Source: Symbiodinium natans (taxonomy: Eukaryota; Sar; Dinophyceae; Suessiales; Symbiodiniaceae). Taken from it: a stretch of DNA of 62,000 bases. The position numbers were made by a program, and so were the translations under genes. Numbering within the stretch: the first letter of the stretch is position 1; each line of letters begins with the position of its first letter. This document shows positions 42,571 to 54,500 of this stretch, piece after piece. The stretch spans positions 1 to 62,000 of the forward strand of contig CAJNDS010002627.1 of NCBI GenBank assembly GCA_905221605.1. The letters are read 5' to 3'. Below the pieces are notes generated by a model. It was not told where the DNA came from. It searched no databases and saw only the letters and a program-made list of their open reading frames with translations.

Positions 42571-42678
42571 CTATACTCCCCTTACAACCGTAAGAAAAAC
42601 AACATGTTTAATATCCTCTTGGGATTTATATACACAAAAATATTAAAAACAATATAATAATTCCCAAGGGGGATATAG
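42571..42678. mobile_element. MITE, CTATACTCCCCTTA family, copy 3
   Basis: The ends are CTATACTCCCCTTACAACC and TTCCCAAGGGGGATATAG. TCT precedes the left end and follows one base after the right end. The interior is AT-rich, as in the two other copies. Confidence 0.8.
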
Positions 42679-43932
42679 TTCTATTCTGCCTCAGGGGCAT
42701 GCAGGTCTCATGCTCTAGGGACTTCATGAGTCTTCGGCGGTTCAGGGAGATAGAGAGACCCTTAGGATGCAATGTGTGGCGCAGTGCTGTGCGTGACGCC
42801 CGCGTGGTTCTCTAAAACCTTCATGACATTCTGACCTAAAATCAGTAAGAAGGTTAATGCTGAAAGGTTGAGGAAATGTTCTGATCTAAAGGCATGTCTG
42901 GAATTGACGGACACTTTGCAGGGTGTGGACTTCGCTCCTTGAGGGCAGGCCCCTATGCAAGCCCTTGGAAGTGTTCCGGAGGGGTGTGTGGAGAGCATTT
43001 TTGTCACGAAAGCTTGCCGCAGCAGCACGCCACCCTACCAACGAGCATGAAATCTGGTACGTTTGTATCGCGCGAACAAAGTGTTTTTATTAAAAGCAGG
43101 CGAAACTGAATGGAACTTTGTACTCTCAACTCGTGCGCGAGCTCTATACAATAACAGTGTGTCCTTGCGGTACAGGCTTATGACAAAATGGTGGTAGCAA
43201 ACTTTGGGAACATCTATGCGTCTGCTTCCCGCGGTCGCCCCCTCATGGAACTGCCTTGGACCCTAAACCCTAAGCCCTAAAGCCTAAACCGGGAGGGGAG
43301 GAGCAGGGGTGGAGGGTGGGTTGAAGGCCTGTGGGATGTCGCACGCATCGACAGGGGACATGCAGTCATGTATGCGACCCGACCTCAACATACGTGGCAT
43401 CCGCAACCACGTGGGCATTCGTGAGAATGCACCTGAAGACCGGTTGTTGATGTGATTCTCGGTGTGGATGCTCTCAATGAGCTTCATTAAGCCCCGAATA
43501 TTCCTTGTCCTTTAGAGAAACTAGGATTTGTGCCTGAGGCTCCGCAAGGGGCTTTGTTGTTTCGGAAGCGCAAGCTGGGACTTGGAGAAGTCTTCAGGCC
43601 TGACCTGAAGGTGCAGCATCTGCTGCCGGGAATGTGTAGAAAGGCTCGGGTGTAACAGAGAGTACGGAGAGCAACCCTTCAGCAACCGCTCCGCATACTC
43701 ACACTATACAGATGCAAGCATCACTGCAGCCATCATATCAGACTCCCGTAACCGAGGCTACGCAACGAACCTGCAAAAGCGAAGCCCCAAGCGAAAACAC
43801 TCAACCCCAACATGCGAAATCTGAAGCCTTTCGCCAGGGCGCTCGTTGCCTTCATGGAGGATGGCACAACCCGATCCGGAGGTCTCCTCCACAGGGCCAT
43901 TTGGTCATTTGGCAGCCTTTGAGCTGCGAAGG

Positions 43933-44051
43933 TCATTTGGGGGTTTTACGAACATAAGGGGCCCCTAGTAGAGTCCCCCCCAAGTGGTGGGATCTCCTGT
44001 AGAATGAGGATCCCAACAAGGTACGTCCGAATATCGTAAGCCCCCATTTCT
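43933..44051. mobile_element. MITE-like element, GGGGGTTTTACGA family, copy without array
   Basis: The left arm TTTGGGGGTTTTACGAACAT pairs with ATATCGTAAGCCCCCATTTC on the right. Its interior is ordinary sequence. The similar element at 11,619-11,795 has a CCCTAAA array in its middle. Confidence 0.55.
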
Positions 44052-44489
44052 TTACTTGCAAGATTGTCCTGGGCCCTAAACCCTAAACCCTAAACCCGAA
44101 ACCCTTAACCCCTAAACCCTCGCTGATCGCATCAAGGCCATGCTCAGCAGCCTCGCTTCCAGCTCGTACAAGCTGTTTGGACGGTCGGCTTTGGGCATTG
44201 GGCGACTGCGGTGCTTGAGGTGGAATCGTCGAGGTTCACGTGTAGGGTCTACAGGGTACGCCCGAGCCTGGATACTGAGTTTGATTGAGTTTGACTGAGT
44301 TTGATTGAGTTTGATTGAGTTGGCTGCTTGTCCGAGCACATGAAGAATTTAGTTTTGCAGGCAACTTTGGTCACCTTTGCCTTTGCATCCCCTTATAACC
44401 CTGAGCTCCTCGTCTGCTGCCCCGCCCCCAACCTCTGCTTGCTACCAGCCTGCTACCTTTATCTCGTACTGCAATGATTTGAGAAACTG

Positions 44490-44576
44490 TGTCAAAATTA
44501 TGATCCCTTTTGGGGTACCCTAAATATTAGGTGCCGTATTATAATAGGGAGCCAAGAAGGGACCATAATTTTGACA
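44490..44576. mobile_element. MITE, TGTCAAAATTATGATCCC family, uninterrupted copy
   Basis: The left end GTCAAAATTATGATCCC is mirrored by GGGACCATAATTTTGACAA. The interior GGTGCCGTATTATAATAGGG is continuous, in contrast to the split copy at 28,894-29,310. A third copy is at 58,729-58,825. Confidence 0.75.
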
Positions 44577-47351
44577 ACTCCCCATAGGCCAAAGTGCAAG
44601 CGCTTTTGATAATCCCCAGCCCAAAGCCTAAGCCCCAACACATACACATACACGCACACGCGCGCGCACACACAGGCACACACACACACACATGCACACC
44701 ATGTATATGTGTTATACACAAGTGTATTCGCTGATTAAAGATACTCAGGGCCTCCTGGGGCTTGTTGCTCCACGGAGCTTGTGGGTCTTGACCTCCCGAT
44801 GGTGCTTGTCGGGCTTCAGGGTTTGCCGTCTTCAAGGCATTGTGGTGGCGAAGGGCTTTCCAGGATCTGTGGTCAGTAGGGTTAGGATTAAATGTTCAAG
44901 GGCCTCGTGGCTTCCGTCGATTTGCATTGCTGGGAATTTTTTGCGAATGTACAGCTTGGTGAGGTGAGGTGGGAGTTGGAAACAGGAAATTGGAGACTTG
45001 TAACGTCTTCAAGCTTAAACACCAAAATGTGGTATAGGACCTGAACCATGAAACCAATGTCCATGACGCCCATGAGCAAAAAAAAATCAAAGCACGAGTT
45101 CCGCCCTGAAGCCATCGCCCTCTCAACCCTCTCACCTCCCGCCCCAACCCTCCGTCACAGGGTTAGGCTTCTGAGGGCTTTCCATCCCCGAATGCCCCTA
45201 AAGCCCAGCGCTACAAGACGATCCGAAACCCAGCCCAGGCTTTACCATGTTTCCAGCCGCAAAAAAAGGCGCAGTGGCTAAAAGCAAGAGAAAGCAAGCA
45301 AAAAGCAAAAGCATGAAGACCATTTCAGCAATAAGCACATCTGGAACCTTGTTGCTGTGCCATTCAGGAACTACAATAGAAGCTCTAAGCCCTAAACCCT
45401 ACTCCAAAACAAACCTGACTCCCAGGTCTTTGGGATCAGAGCCCGTTCCCAAGGACGGGGCTGGAGTGAACAGAGAAAACCTTGACCTGGCGGGATGCAA
45501 AGCTTCGGCACTTCTGGCTTGTTGGATGTTGGGGGGGGAGGGGGGGGGAGGGGGGGGGGGGGAGATGTTGCTCCACATGGGGGTGTTGAAGCTCCAACTC
45601 TCTCTAGGCGTTGGAGCTTCAAGCGCAACTGCTTTTTCGGTTGAGGCTTCAGTCTTTGGGGGTTTCAAACAAGCGAAGGCCGCAGCCTTTTTTTCTGAAA
45701 GATCCCTCTACAGATCATTCAAAAGTGTGTGTTCCAGCGGGCCTGGGTTGCTATTGGATGCGGGATGTGGGCTTGGGGTCTATGGGGAGATGCTTTGCTT
45801 CAGGGTTTAAGGGGGTTCTGCGTTGTGCATTCTCACATTCTCAGGTGGGTTGATCAAGGCCCATGCCTCACATTCAAAGAGTTTGGAATCTTTGCATTCG
45901 GGTTCGATCTTAGAAAGGCAACTGTAGCGAGATCTTCAAAGCCCTGAACTTGAAGATGCATACACGTACGTCGTCATTGAAACATGTTTCGTGTTCATGT
46001 GCTACGCACCCTCCGATTGACATACCATGTTGGCCTTACGGAAGCGTGCGCGGAACCTTGTGGAAGTGCAGGGCATGCTTGAGGTGATAGGTTCGGACAC
46101 ATAACACTCATAAACCCCAGGAATAGATGAAATAGATGAGTTTGAAGCTGTGTCTCTAGGGCCTTAGGGGTTGAGTAGTTTGTTTTTGAAGGCGAAATGT
46201 GTTAGTCGGTCGTGGGTAAGCCGGGGCTAAAGGATGAACTCCACCGGATACCGCCGGGCAGCATCCTTACATTCTAGTTCGTTTTGCACAAAGAGCTCAT
46301 TCACGACATGCGACCAGATGCCCCAACCTTGTGTTCCCCAGCTTGAGCCGCAATGAAAACTGCTCTAATATGTACATATACATATGTATATATATATTTT
46401 TTTATTTACCTGTATTTATATTTATATTTATTTATTTATACACGATACATATACACATATATATATATATGTATATGTATGGGCGTCCGCCTGTTGCTGT
46501 TCGCCTTATTTTTCGAGGGAATCTGCAAAAACACAGTGGAACCGCTATAGGCGGTGACCCATATGTATATAGAGAGAGAGAGAGAGCATAACTTACAGAA
46601 CTGGAGTGAAAGTCAATGGTGATGCAGGGACACTGTCCATCCCTTTTGCCTCTACGCAATGCAAAGGAACCCCCCCCCCCCCTCCCGCAACCAGGCTGGA
46701 TGACCACAAACTCGTGCACATCGGGGCCCTCCTCTCCGTCGAGGCCTCGCAGGTCGATTCAAGCGTCTCCGGAGTCGAGCATGGAAGTACGATTACACGT
46801 GCTCGAAGCTCTGTTTCTGTGGTATGAGGCTCAGGGTTGAGAGCTTAGGACTTCACGAACCTCCCTGTAGGGTAAACCCTAAAACCTAAACCCTAAACCC
46901 TAAACTCTACGTGAATACTTGGGCATCTTAAGGGCTTGAGATGACGAGGGTTGAGTTGCATGTCGAAAGGCTCCACAGCCGGGAGGGACTTTGCAAGAGC
47001 GCGGCTCTATTTGTCACGGCCAGAAGTTCTTCGGTTGGGTGGGCCGATGTTTTTGGTGGGTTTAGGGTTTAGGGTTTAGGGTTTAGGGTTTAGGGTATAG
47101 GGTATAGGGTATAGGGTTTAGGGTTTAGGGTTTAGGGTGGCTCAACTATTCGGCAACACTCCTGGCTCAGAAGCTCCAGACCAAACACAACCCTGCCAAC
47201 ACCAAACCCAAGACCTCAACTCGTATCTGTGTGGAATGGTATGCAAGCGTGCCGTCAGTGCAAATTGGCCGGCCGTAGATGTCGACCTGCACTCACACGT
47301 AGGTCAAGTCGAGGCGATTATACCCCAAGTGGTTGTTTGCTGCATGGCTCT

Positions 47352-47669
47352 CTAAGAGCCAGGAAATGCAAGGAACTCAACTGGCCTTTGTTTGTACAAT
47401 TCTTCGACGCGCCCAAATATCACAACTGGCATGATGCTGGTGATAGTGGTGGCATTGTTGGCCACGAACGCAACCCTACGCATGGAGATATTACAAGGGA
47501 TTGAACCAAAAACAAAGTTGAAGAAACTAGCAAGAGCAGCTTGAGCGTTCGTAGTTGTGACAATGGTAGTAAGAACACTGACCTCCGGCAAGAAGTGCAC
47601 ATGTGACAAAATATCTAAAACTTCAGATTCGAGCGGCTCCCGCTGCACGCCAATGCAAACAACCAGCAA
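47352..47669 (-). CDS. Hypothetical open frame, possible 3' exon (105 codons)
   Basis: The minus-strand frame is open for 105 codons to a TAG and has non-repetitive composition with hydrophobic stretches (SVLTTIVTTTNAQAALASFF; VAFVANNATTITSIMPVVIF). It lies downstream of the antiporter stop codon on the same strand, so it may be a separate gene or chance. No family is recognised, and splice limits are not evident. Confidence 0.25.
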   Translation of the reverse strand: MLVVCIGVQREPLESEVLDILSHVHFLPEVSVLTTIVTTTNAQAALASFFNFVFGSIPCNISMRRVAFVANNATTITSIMPVVIFGRVEELYKQRPVEFLAFPGS

Positions 47670-48243
47670 CCACCAGAGTCTCGGAGCCGTGTGCCTTGGA
47701 CGCTGTAGCCGCTCTGAGCCTCAAAAGATTCAAGCAACGCTTGGCATCTGCAACCGGGACTGTCGAGGCAGGGATTCGATTGCATGCTCATTAACTCAGC
47801 CAAGTTCTGGCCGGCATGACCCATCGTTCACACCTTTTTTCTTGTACCACCTCGACTCCAACCATCAACCCATACAGCGGTCGCGACGTTCTCTGAAACA
47901 GCTGCCACAGTGCTTTGCCGTGACCTGCAGCCAGCCCGAGAAACCCTGAAACCTGGACCTTGAAATCTCCATGGAACCCAGACCGATCCCGTTGCTCAAG
48001 TCATTGCTGTGAGAAGAGCAATTGTGAAACAGACGTGGTGAATTGGGCTATGAGTTGGCATAGCCATCGCCCGAATACTCAACAGACGCAGCGACCGGAA
48101 ACTATGTCTTTTTGTTGCTGATGCTGGTGCTTAGGGGGGTGCAGTGAACCCTTCCGGGGTACTCGGGCGACTCGCACATAAGTAAGACAGACAAGGCTTT
48201 ATGTCCATGTCATTGCATTCTACGGATCAGCCCGTTTGCACCT

Positions 48244-48482
48244 TCAAGTGCTCTCAGGAATGAACCAAGTCATGATGGCAATCAAACCTCGCAGACAAAG
48301 GCAAAAACAGCGGGACACAGCCCGGAGGGGCGGCTGTTGGGGGAGCGGTGGCGAGTCCTTGCACGGGTAGCTTCATCTTCTACTTCAAAACAATCATCCG
48401 AACCAACAACGGCACCTCACAACACCACAAACTTGGGACCCTAAACCCTAAACCCTAAACCCTAAACCCTAAACCCTAAACC

Positions 48483-48514
<32 letters not shown>

Positions 48515-51500
48515 ACCCAACCCTAAACGACAAACCCTAAAACCTTCAGGCCCGGGTGCAGTAGGTGGTCACAAGCATGGCGCCATGGAGCCAGTTCGTG
48601 TTCCCATGCTGCAGCACCTACACTTTGGGGGGCTCTTAGGGTTTAGGGTTTAGGGTTTCGGGTCTAGGGTTTAGGGTTTTCGCTGTACTCAGGCTTAACC
48701 CACCCTCACCTCTAGGCCTAAGTGCAAAATCGCAGTTGCGACGGATTCATTGCTGCTCCAGTACCCGATTGGCCTTACCTTCGATAAGCATTGGGTCGTG
48801 AGGGATTGCAGGCCCCCGGGGCGGGCCTGGCGGCCTTCTCAGTTTTGACTGCTGCGCTTCGGTAGTTGAGCATGGGTAGGTTTAGGGATGGGGGTAGGGC
48901 CGCAGACTTGCGCGGAACTTTCGTGGAGCTTTCGCCTAATATGCCTCTTTCTGGGCTGAGGATCCAAACAAGCACCACGGAATCTGCGCATTTTATGTTG
49001 ACATGAGCATTGGCTCACGCATTGGCTCGCTAATCCGCTTGCTAGCCCGGTGCCTACTTCGGATTTTGTGACGAAGTTTTCGGACATTAAGAGGAATGTC
49101 ATGCCTGAAAGCGGTAGCCTGGATCAGTTTGAGGTGTTCTTTCATATGAGGCAGCCCTCAGAACAACAAAAATGACTCATGGTGACCTGCCCTTGACCAA
49201 AACGCCTAGAGCCTGAGACATCGGTAACGGTTCAGGGTTTAGGGTTTAGGGTTTAGGGTTTAGGGTTTAGGGTTTAGGGTTTAGGGTTTAGGGTTTAGGG
49301 TTTAGGGTTCAGGGTTTAGGGTTTAGGCTTTAGGCTTTAGGGTTTAGGGTTTAGGGTTTAGGCCCGCCTGGGAGACCAGGAAGACGCTGAGCATCTGACA
49401 GGCGGTATCGAAGAGTCGGAAGTTCAGAGACATGGGCGTGCCTGAGCGCATAGACATCTACAAATTCAGCGGTCTCGGCCTACTTCTGCCATACTGCACC
49501 TTGTGCGGCTTGAAGCTGGAAGCCTATATTCAAACAAAAAACCCTAAATCGCTAAAAACCCTAGACCCCTATAACCCCTAAATCCCTAAAAAGGGTTGGA
49601 CTTAGTTGTCAGGCTTCTGGGTCTGCTGCGGGTCATCTGCTGGAGACATTGCCGGAAACTTCGAGTTTCCCTCTGCAGTGCCGCGGTTCTTCAGCTACAG
49701 CTTGGCTTGGCTTGCGACTGCCAGTGGATGCCAGCAGTTCATCAGCTCAGGTTGCTAACTGATGCAGGCAAATGTGCCGTAAGCCCAGCCGGCAAGAACG
49801 GCCACAGGCACCACAAAGAGGGCAATCTGTGTGGAGGAGCCCACGGCCACTCCTTTCCGGGAAATGGGATTGTTGGCGGTACTCGCGGAGTGCTTGTATT
49901 GCCCTAGAGGCCCCAGAGTCCTGCGCTGCAGGGTGGCTTAGGGTTGAGGGTTTGGGGTTTAAGGTTTAGGGTTTAGGGCTAACAAGTTCTGCACACTTGC
50001 ATAATGTTGCATACACAAGCTTTGCACGATGACTTACTTTTCAGCAGCTGTGCTGGCACTTCTACGGCTTGAGAGAGGGTGCGCTATTGCACTGCGCGGC
50101 ATGATGCTGAGTCCTACTGCTCCAGAAGAAGGCGAACCTCAACTCCTTCAAACTAAGCTCTGGAGAGAATATCTCATATTCTTGGGGCTTATTGTCATGA
50201 ACCCCTAACTCATGCCCAGCCTATCGCCAGGTCCAACTTTCCTTTGTAAGCCGACGTGACCGCTGTGGCGTGCTCGGCAGCGTTGCCTCAGATCACGGAA
50301 TAGCACTTAAAAAGGGTAAGGAATGATAGTGGCATAGCACCCTTGCGGGAGTTTAGGGTTTAAGGTTTAAGGTTTAAGGTTTAGGGTTTAGGGTGTCTAC
50401 CCCCGTGGACATTCAGCCGAAGTCAACCAAGCTGCACCGACACCAGCGGAGAATGACGGGGAACTTGAAGGTTCTTCACTCTATAACCCTTGCCAAGAGC
50501 TCATGACACACAAACCCAACTCAAGCCTACACCAAGCATCAAACCCTGAACACAGAGGGTTTAGGGTTTAGGGTTTGGAGTTTAGGGTTTAGGGTTTCGG
50601 GTTTAGGGTGAGTTTCTCGGGAGTTGTAGGCGTCTATCGTGCCAAGCCGCCTACAATTGGTAGCAGGATCACGCCGATGAACGCTTTCGGCAAACCGAAG
50701 TTCGTTGACACACCTCCGACGTGCTGAGTTGGCTTTAAGAGTTTTTAGGACGTGGGGCCAACGGCGCTTTGCTGCTTTTTAGGCAGATTCAACAATCTTG
50801 GTGCGCAAAACAGCGACCTGGATGGGCTTCCAGAAACCTACGACCACATTTCCTACTACGGAGTACAAAAGCGGAGGCAAATTTACATTGTGCTATGCCT
50901 GCACACCGTCGGCTACAGGCTACACCATTCCCCTGAAGTCCTCTGCATTGACTTTCGAGATCGGCGACGTGTATCATTAGTAAGGGGCCGGTACCTCCAG
51001 TACACCTCAGACTGCATCCTAGGTGAAGCTGTCCCTAAACCCTAAACCCTAACCCCTAAGAAGACCCATCATAAAAACTGGACTTTAATGTGCGGCCCCA
51101 AACTTCATGCTTGCCCCGTGATCTCACACTACTCGGACAGTTTCGGACTTCGGCTGCCAGCTATCACCACCTTATTTATAACCCGGGTCTTGGGTTTAGG
51201 GTTTAGGGTTTAATTAGGGTTTAGGGATTCTTTCGGTCACGTCTTCGGCTGCAGCCTTATGCTAGAGAAATGACGCCCGAAGTCGTACTGTAGCCCTGCC
51301 TTGAGACCCTAAAGCTAAAAACTCTGAAACGTTCATTTTTAAGTTCCTAAGAAAATTCAGAATTCACACATTCGCAGTCCCAAATCCCTTGAACCCTCTC
51401 AGTTTTTGGAGGGTTCATAGATAGTATGCCTTGGCATGTTCCCCCTTATACTGACAGTGCTAAATCGGGATTCTACTGGGGGGGGGGGGGGGGACTATAT

Positions 51501-54500
51501 TCCCTATTGAGGACTCCTTATACTAACAGTGCTTAATAGGGATGAGAATAGGGGGTACTAATATTCGCTTTCGAGGACTACCTTAAGACCCCAAAACCTA
51601 CATGTTTGTAGGTTACCTAAGAATCCTATAAGGGTTTTAGAATAAGAACCTACAAAAAAGTGGGTTTTGGGTTCTTAAACCCTAAACCCTAAACCCTAAA
51701 CCCTAAACCCTAAACCCTAAACCCTAAACCCTAAACCCTAAACCCTAAACTACGAGCGAACATCCCACATGGTAGAGGCCCGCCTTCGATGGAGTCCACC
51801 AGCTCCTCCGAGCAGGCCGCCACCACGAGGGTGCAAAGCCTGAGCATTCGGTTGGTTTCCATTTTGGCTTCTGGCCCTAAACCCTAATTAAACCCTAAAC
51901 CCTAAACCCTAAACGCTGAACCCTAAACCCTGAACCCTGAACCCTAAACCCTAAACCCAAACCCTAAACCCTAAACCCTAAACCCTAAACCCTAAACCCT
52001 AAACCCTAATTAAACCCAAACCCTATAAACCCTAAGGGTTGTTGTGGGAGTGCCGTGGTCTTCTCGAATGTCAGGGCTGGAGGGTTGACCGTGCAACGGC
52101 TCAGTTGACCGCGCTGCCGAGATGAGGTACCTGATTCAGAAGGGTCCCCCCTAAAAATGGAGCCCTAAACCCTAAAAACCCTAAACCCTAAACCCTAAAC
52201 CCCAAACCCTAAACCCTAAACCCTAAACGGTCCATGCGAGGCAATGCGGCGCGCAACAGGGTGCGCGGAAGACTGCAAACCCTTTAACGCAGTTGCGAGC
52301 GAGTAGCAGCAGCAACGTCGCTGAGCCTGCTATAGAAAGAGTGGCTTCCTCACCTCCAGGGAAGTAGCATTTATTATAAACACCACGGAGGTACTAGGTT
52401 GTTGCTGGAAGAACTTTCAGCATTCAACACACGAGCTGTTCGGAATCATGCTTTCCCAAACCAACTAACATCGCTCTGGGATCCGAGATGTTCTGGCCCG
52501 TACACAACTTACCATGCAGCACCCTAAACCCTAAAATCCTAAACCCTAAACCCTAAACCCTAAACCCTGAACCCTAAACCCTAAACCCTAGACCCTGTAC
52601 CCTGAACCCTAAAGCTTGCAACGTCTGCATGCCTCTGGACTCTGCCGTCTTTACCAGCACCCGATCCGAACCACATTCTGGATTTCTGCTGGACACTTGA
52701 GGGCCTAAAATCGATCCCAGAATCTTGGAGCCATATGCCCGAAGTTTTTTAGGGTTTAGGGTTTAGGGTTCTTTTGCCCTGCAGGAGAGGGCCCTATTTT
52801 GCGAAGAGTGTTGGCAGAAAAACCAACGTCCTTGGTGGATCGAGGGGATCGGCCTTCCTCCTCGCCCTCCTCGTCCACGAAAAGGTTCGCGTGCGTGATG
52901 AGTTGAAAGAACCTGGGCGTCGGCCGGTCGTTGCGGTTGCTGTTGGGGAGCATGTTGGTGGCTAGTATCCCCGGCTCATCCGGAATGTCCAGAAGCGCAA
53001 GCGAGGATGCAAATTGTAAGTTTCCAAAGCAACGCACACATGCCTGTTCTGAGGGGCAGCAAGTTTCACTCGAGCATGCGGATTTGGGTTAGAAGCCTAA
53101 CATACCAGTACACCGATGCATACAGAGGTTCTCCATCCCGCTGCCGCCATGAGGCAGGAAGAAAAAGTACACGATGCAAAGGCAGACGGAGCAAATCCGA
53201 GAGATCATCAAGATCTGCTCGCTGCCTGACAGTTCTTGGCAGCAATTGACCCGAACCAAGCCTGAAGCACCATATTTGTAAATCACGCCGCAGATATCTG
53301 CACTCGTAAACGAAAACGTTGCCCTTACCCTAAACCCTAAACCCTAAACGCTAAACCCTAAACCCTGACAAGTGACGACCAGCTTTGAGTCTGGGTTTGC
53401 AAGCTGCAAATGCACTACTGGCGCCAGGAAATCCGAAAGGAGGCCTGCCTGAACCCTACCCAAAACAAAAACTGACAGCAAACGAAAAAGCCCAGATCTT
53501 GGAATGTTCACCCTTGTACTAACTTAACAGTCCTTAACAGGGATTATAATCGGGGGGGGGGGTACTACAATTCCTTTTAAGGACTGTCAGTAAGTATAAG
53601 GGGGAACATCCCAGCCCAGAACCATGAAACAAACAAACCGCCGTGGCCTGCACCCGCCATCTCGCCATACAGCGTTGGCAAGCAAACCGAAATCGAGGCG
53701 ACCACCTGCTTCTTGAAGTGGGGGGGGGGTGGTTTTGGGTTGGGGGGGGTTTGGGGGGGGTTTGGGGGGGGTTGGGGGGGTTTGGGGGGGGGGGGGGGGG
53801 GGGGGGGGGGTTGGGTCGGGTGGGGTTGGGTTGGGGGGGGTTGGGTTGGGGGGGGTTGGGTTGGGGGGAGGGGGTTGGGGGGAGGGGTTGGGGGGGTGGT
53901 TTTTTCGACTTCCCATGGTTCTAGGTCCAGGTTCCGAGACTCAATCAGTACAGGAACTAGAGGGGTTGGGGTTTCTGCGGTAAACGGATTCGAGTTTGGG
54001 CGAGATCCGGGCAGCATGGGGCAGGCACCTGCACGTCGAAGTGCAGTTCGGGCCTCTAGACAACGAACGGCCCGACAGCGGCTTGAACAGCGAAAGCTCT
54101 TCGTGGGCGTTTCATCAAGATCATCATCATCATCTTCTTCTTCTTCTTTTTCTTCTCTTCCTTCGCAGTGAGAGTCGTCCCTCACTGGCCGATTACACGG
54201 CACAGCACATAAGTACGCTCCGCTATTGAAGGTGGGGTCCCTGTTTGTACAATCATCATCATTATCATAATCATATCATCATCATCATCATCATCATCAT
54301 CCCCTAAGAAACCCTAGACCCTAAACCCTTAAACCCTAAACCCTAAACCCAGACGACCACAATCGGGAGGATCGCTGCCCCGACACACCTTGGCACTAAT
54401 GACACGTTTGGCACGCGACGAAGATGACAATTGCAGGTCCAAGGATGGCAATTCGTACCCCAAGATCCTTGACAGTTGACCCTTTTGACATCTTTTGACA

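Larger units (their letters stand above)
40886..47350. other. Stretch without a recognised gene
   Basis: It holds telomere-like arrays (42,300-42,380; 42,458-42,545; 46,873-46,910; 47,058-47,140), MITE-like elements (42,571-42,678; 43,933-44,051; 44,490-44,576), a CA/CG-rich microsatellite (44,639-44,695), a G-run (45,530-45,562) and AT microsatellites (46,370-46,472). The minus strand is open for 199 codons at 41,230-41,829 and the peptide is not simple repeat, but I find no motif or splice frame to support it. It could hold 5' exons of the dehydrogenase. Confidence 0.45.

Noticed and set aside
53577-54203. Long Pro/Thr and Gly/Val open frames on both strands
   Set aside because: They translate the G-rich tract and the TCT microsatellite. 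The true coding strand here is represented by the antiporter exons on either side.
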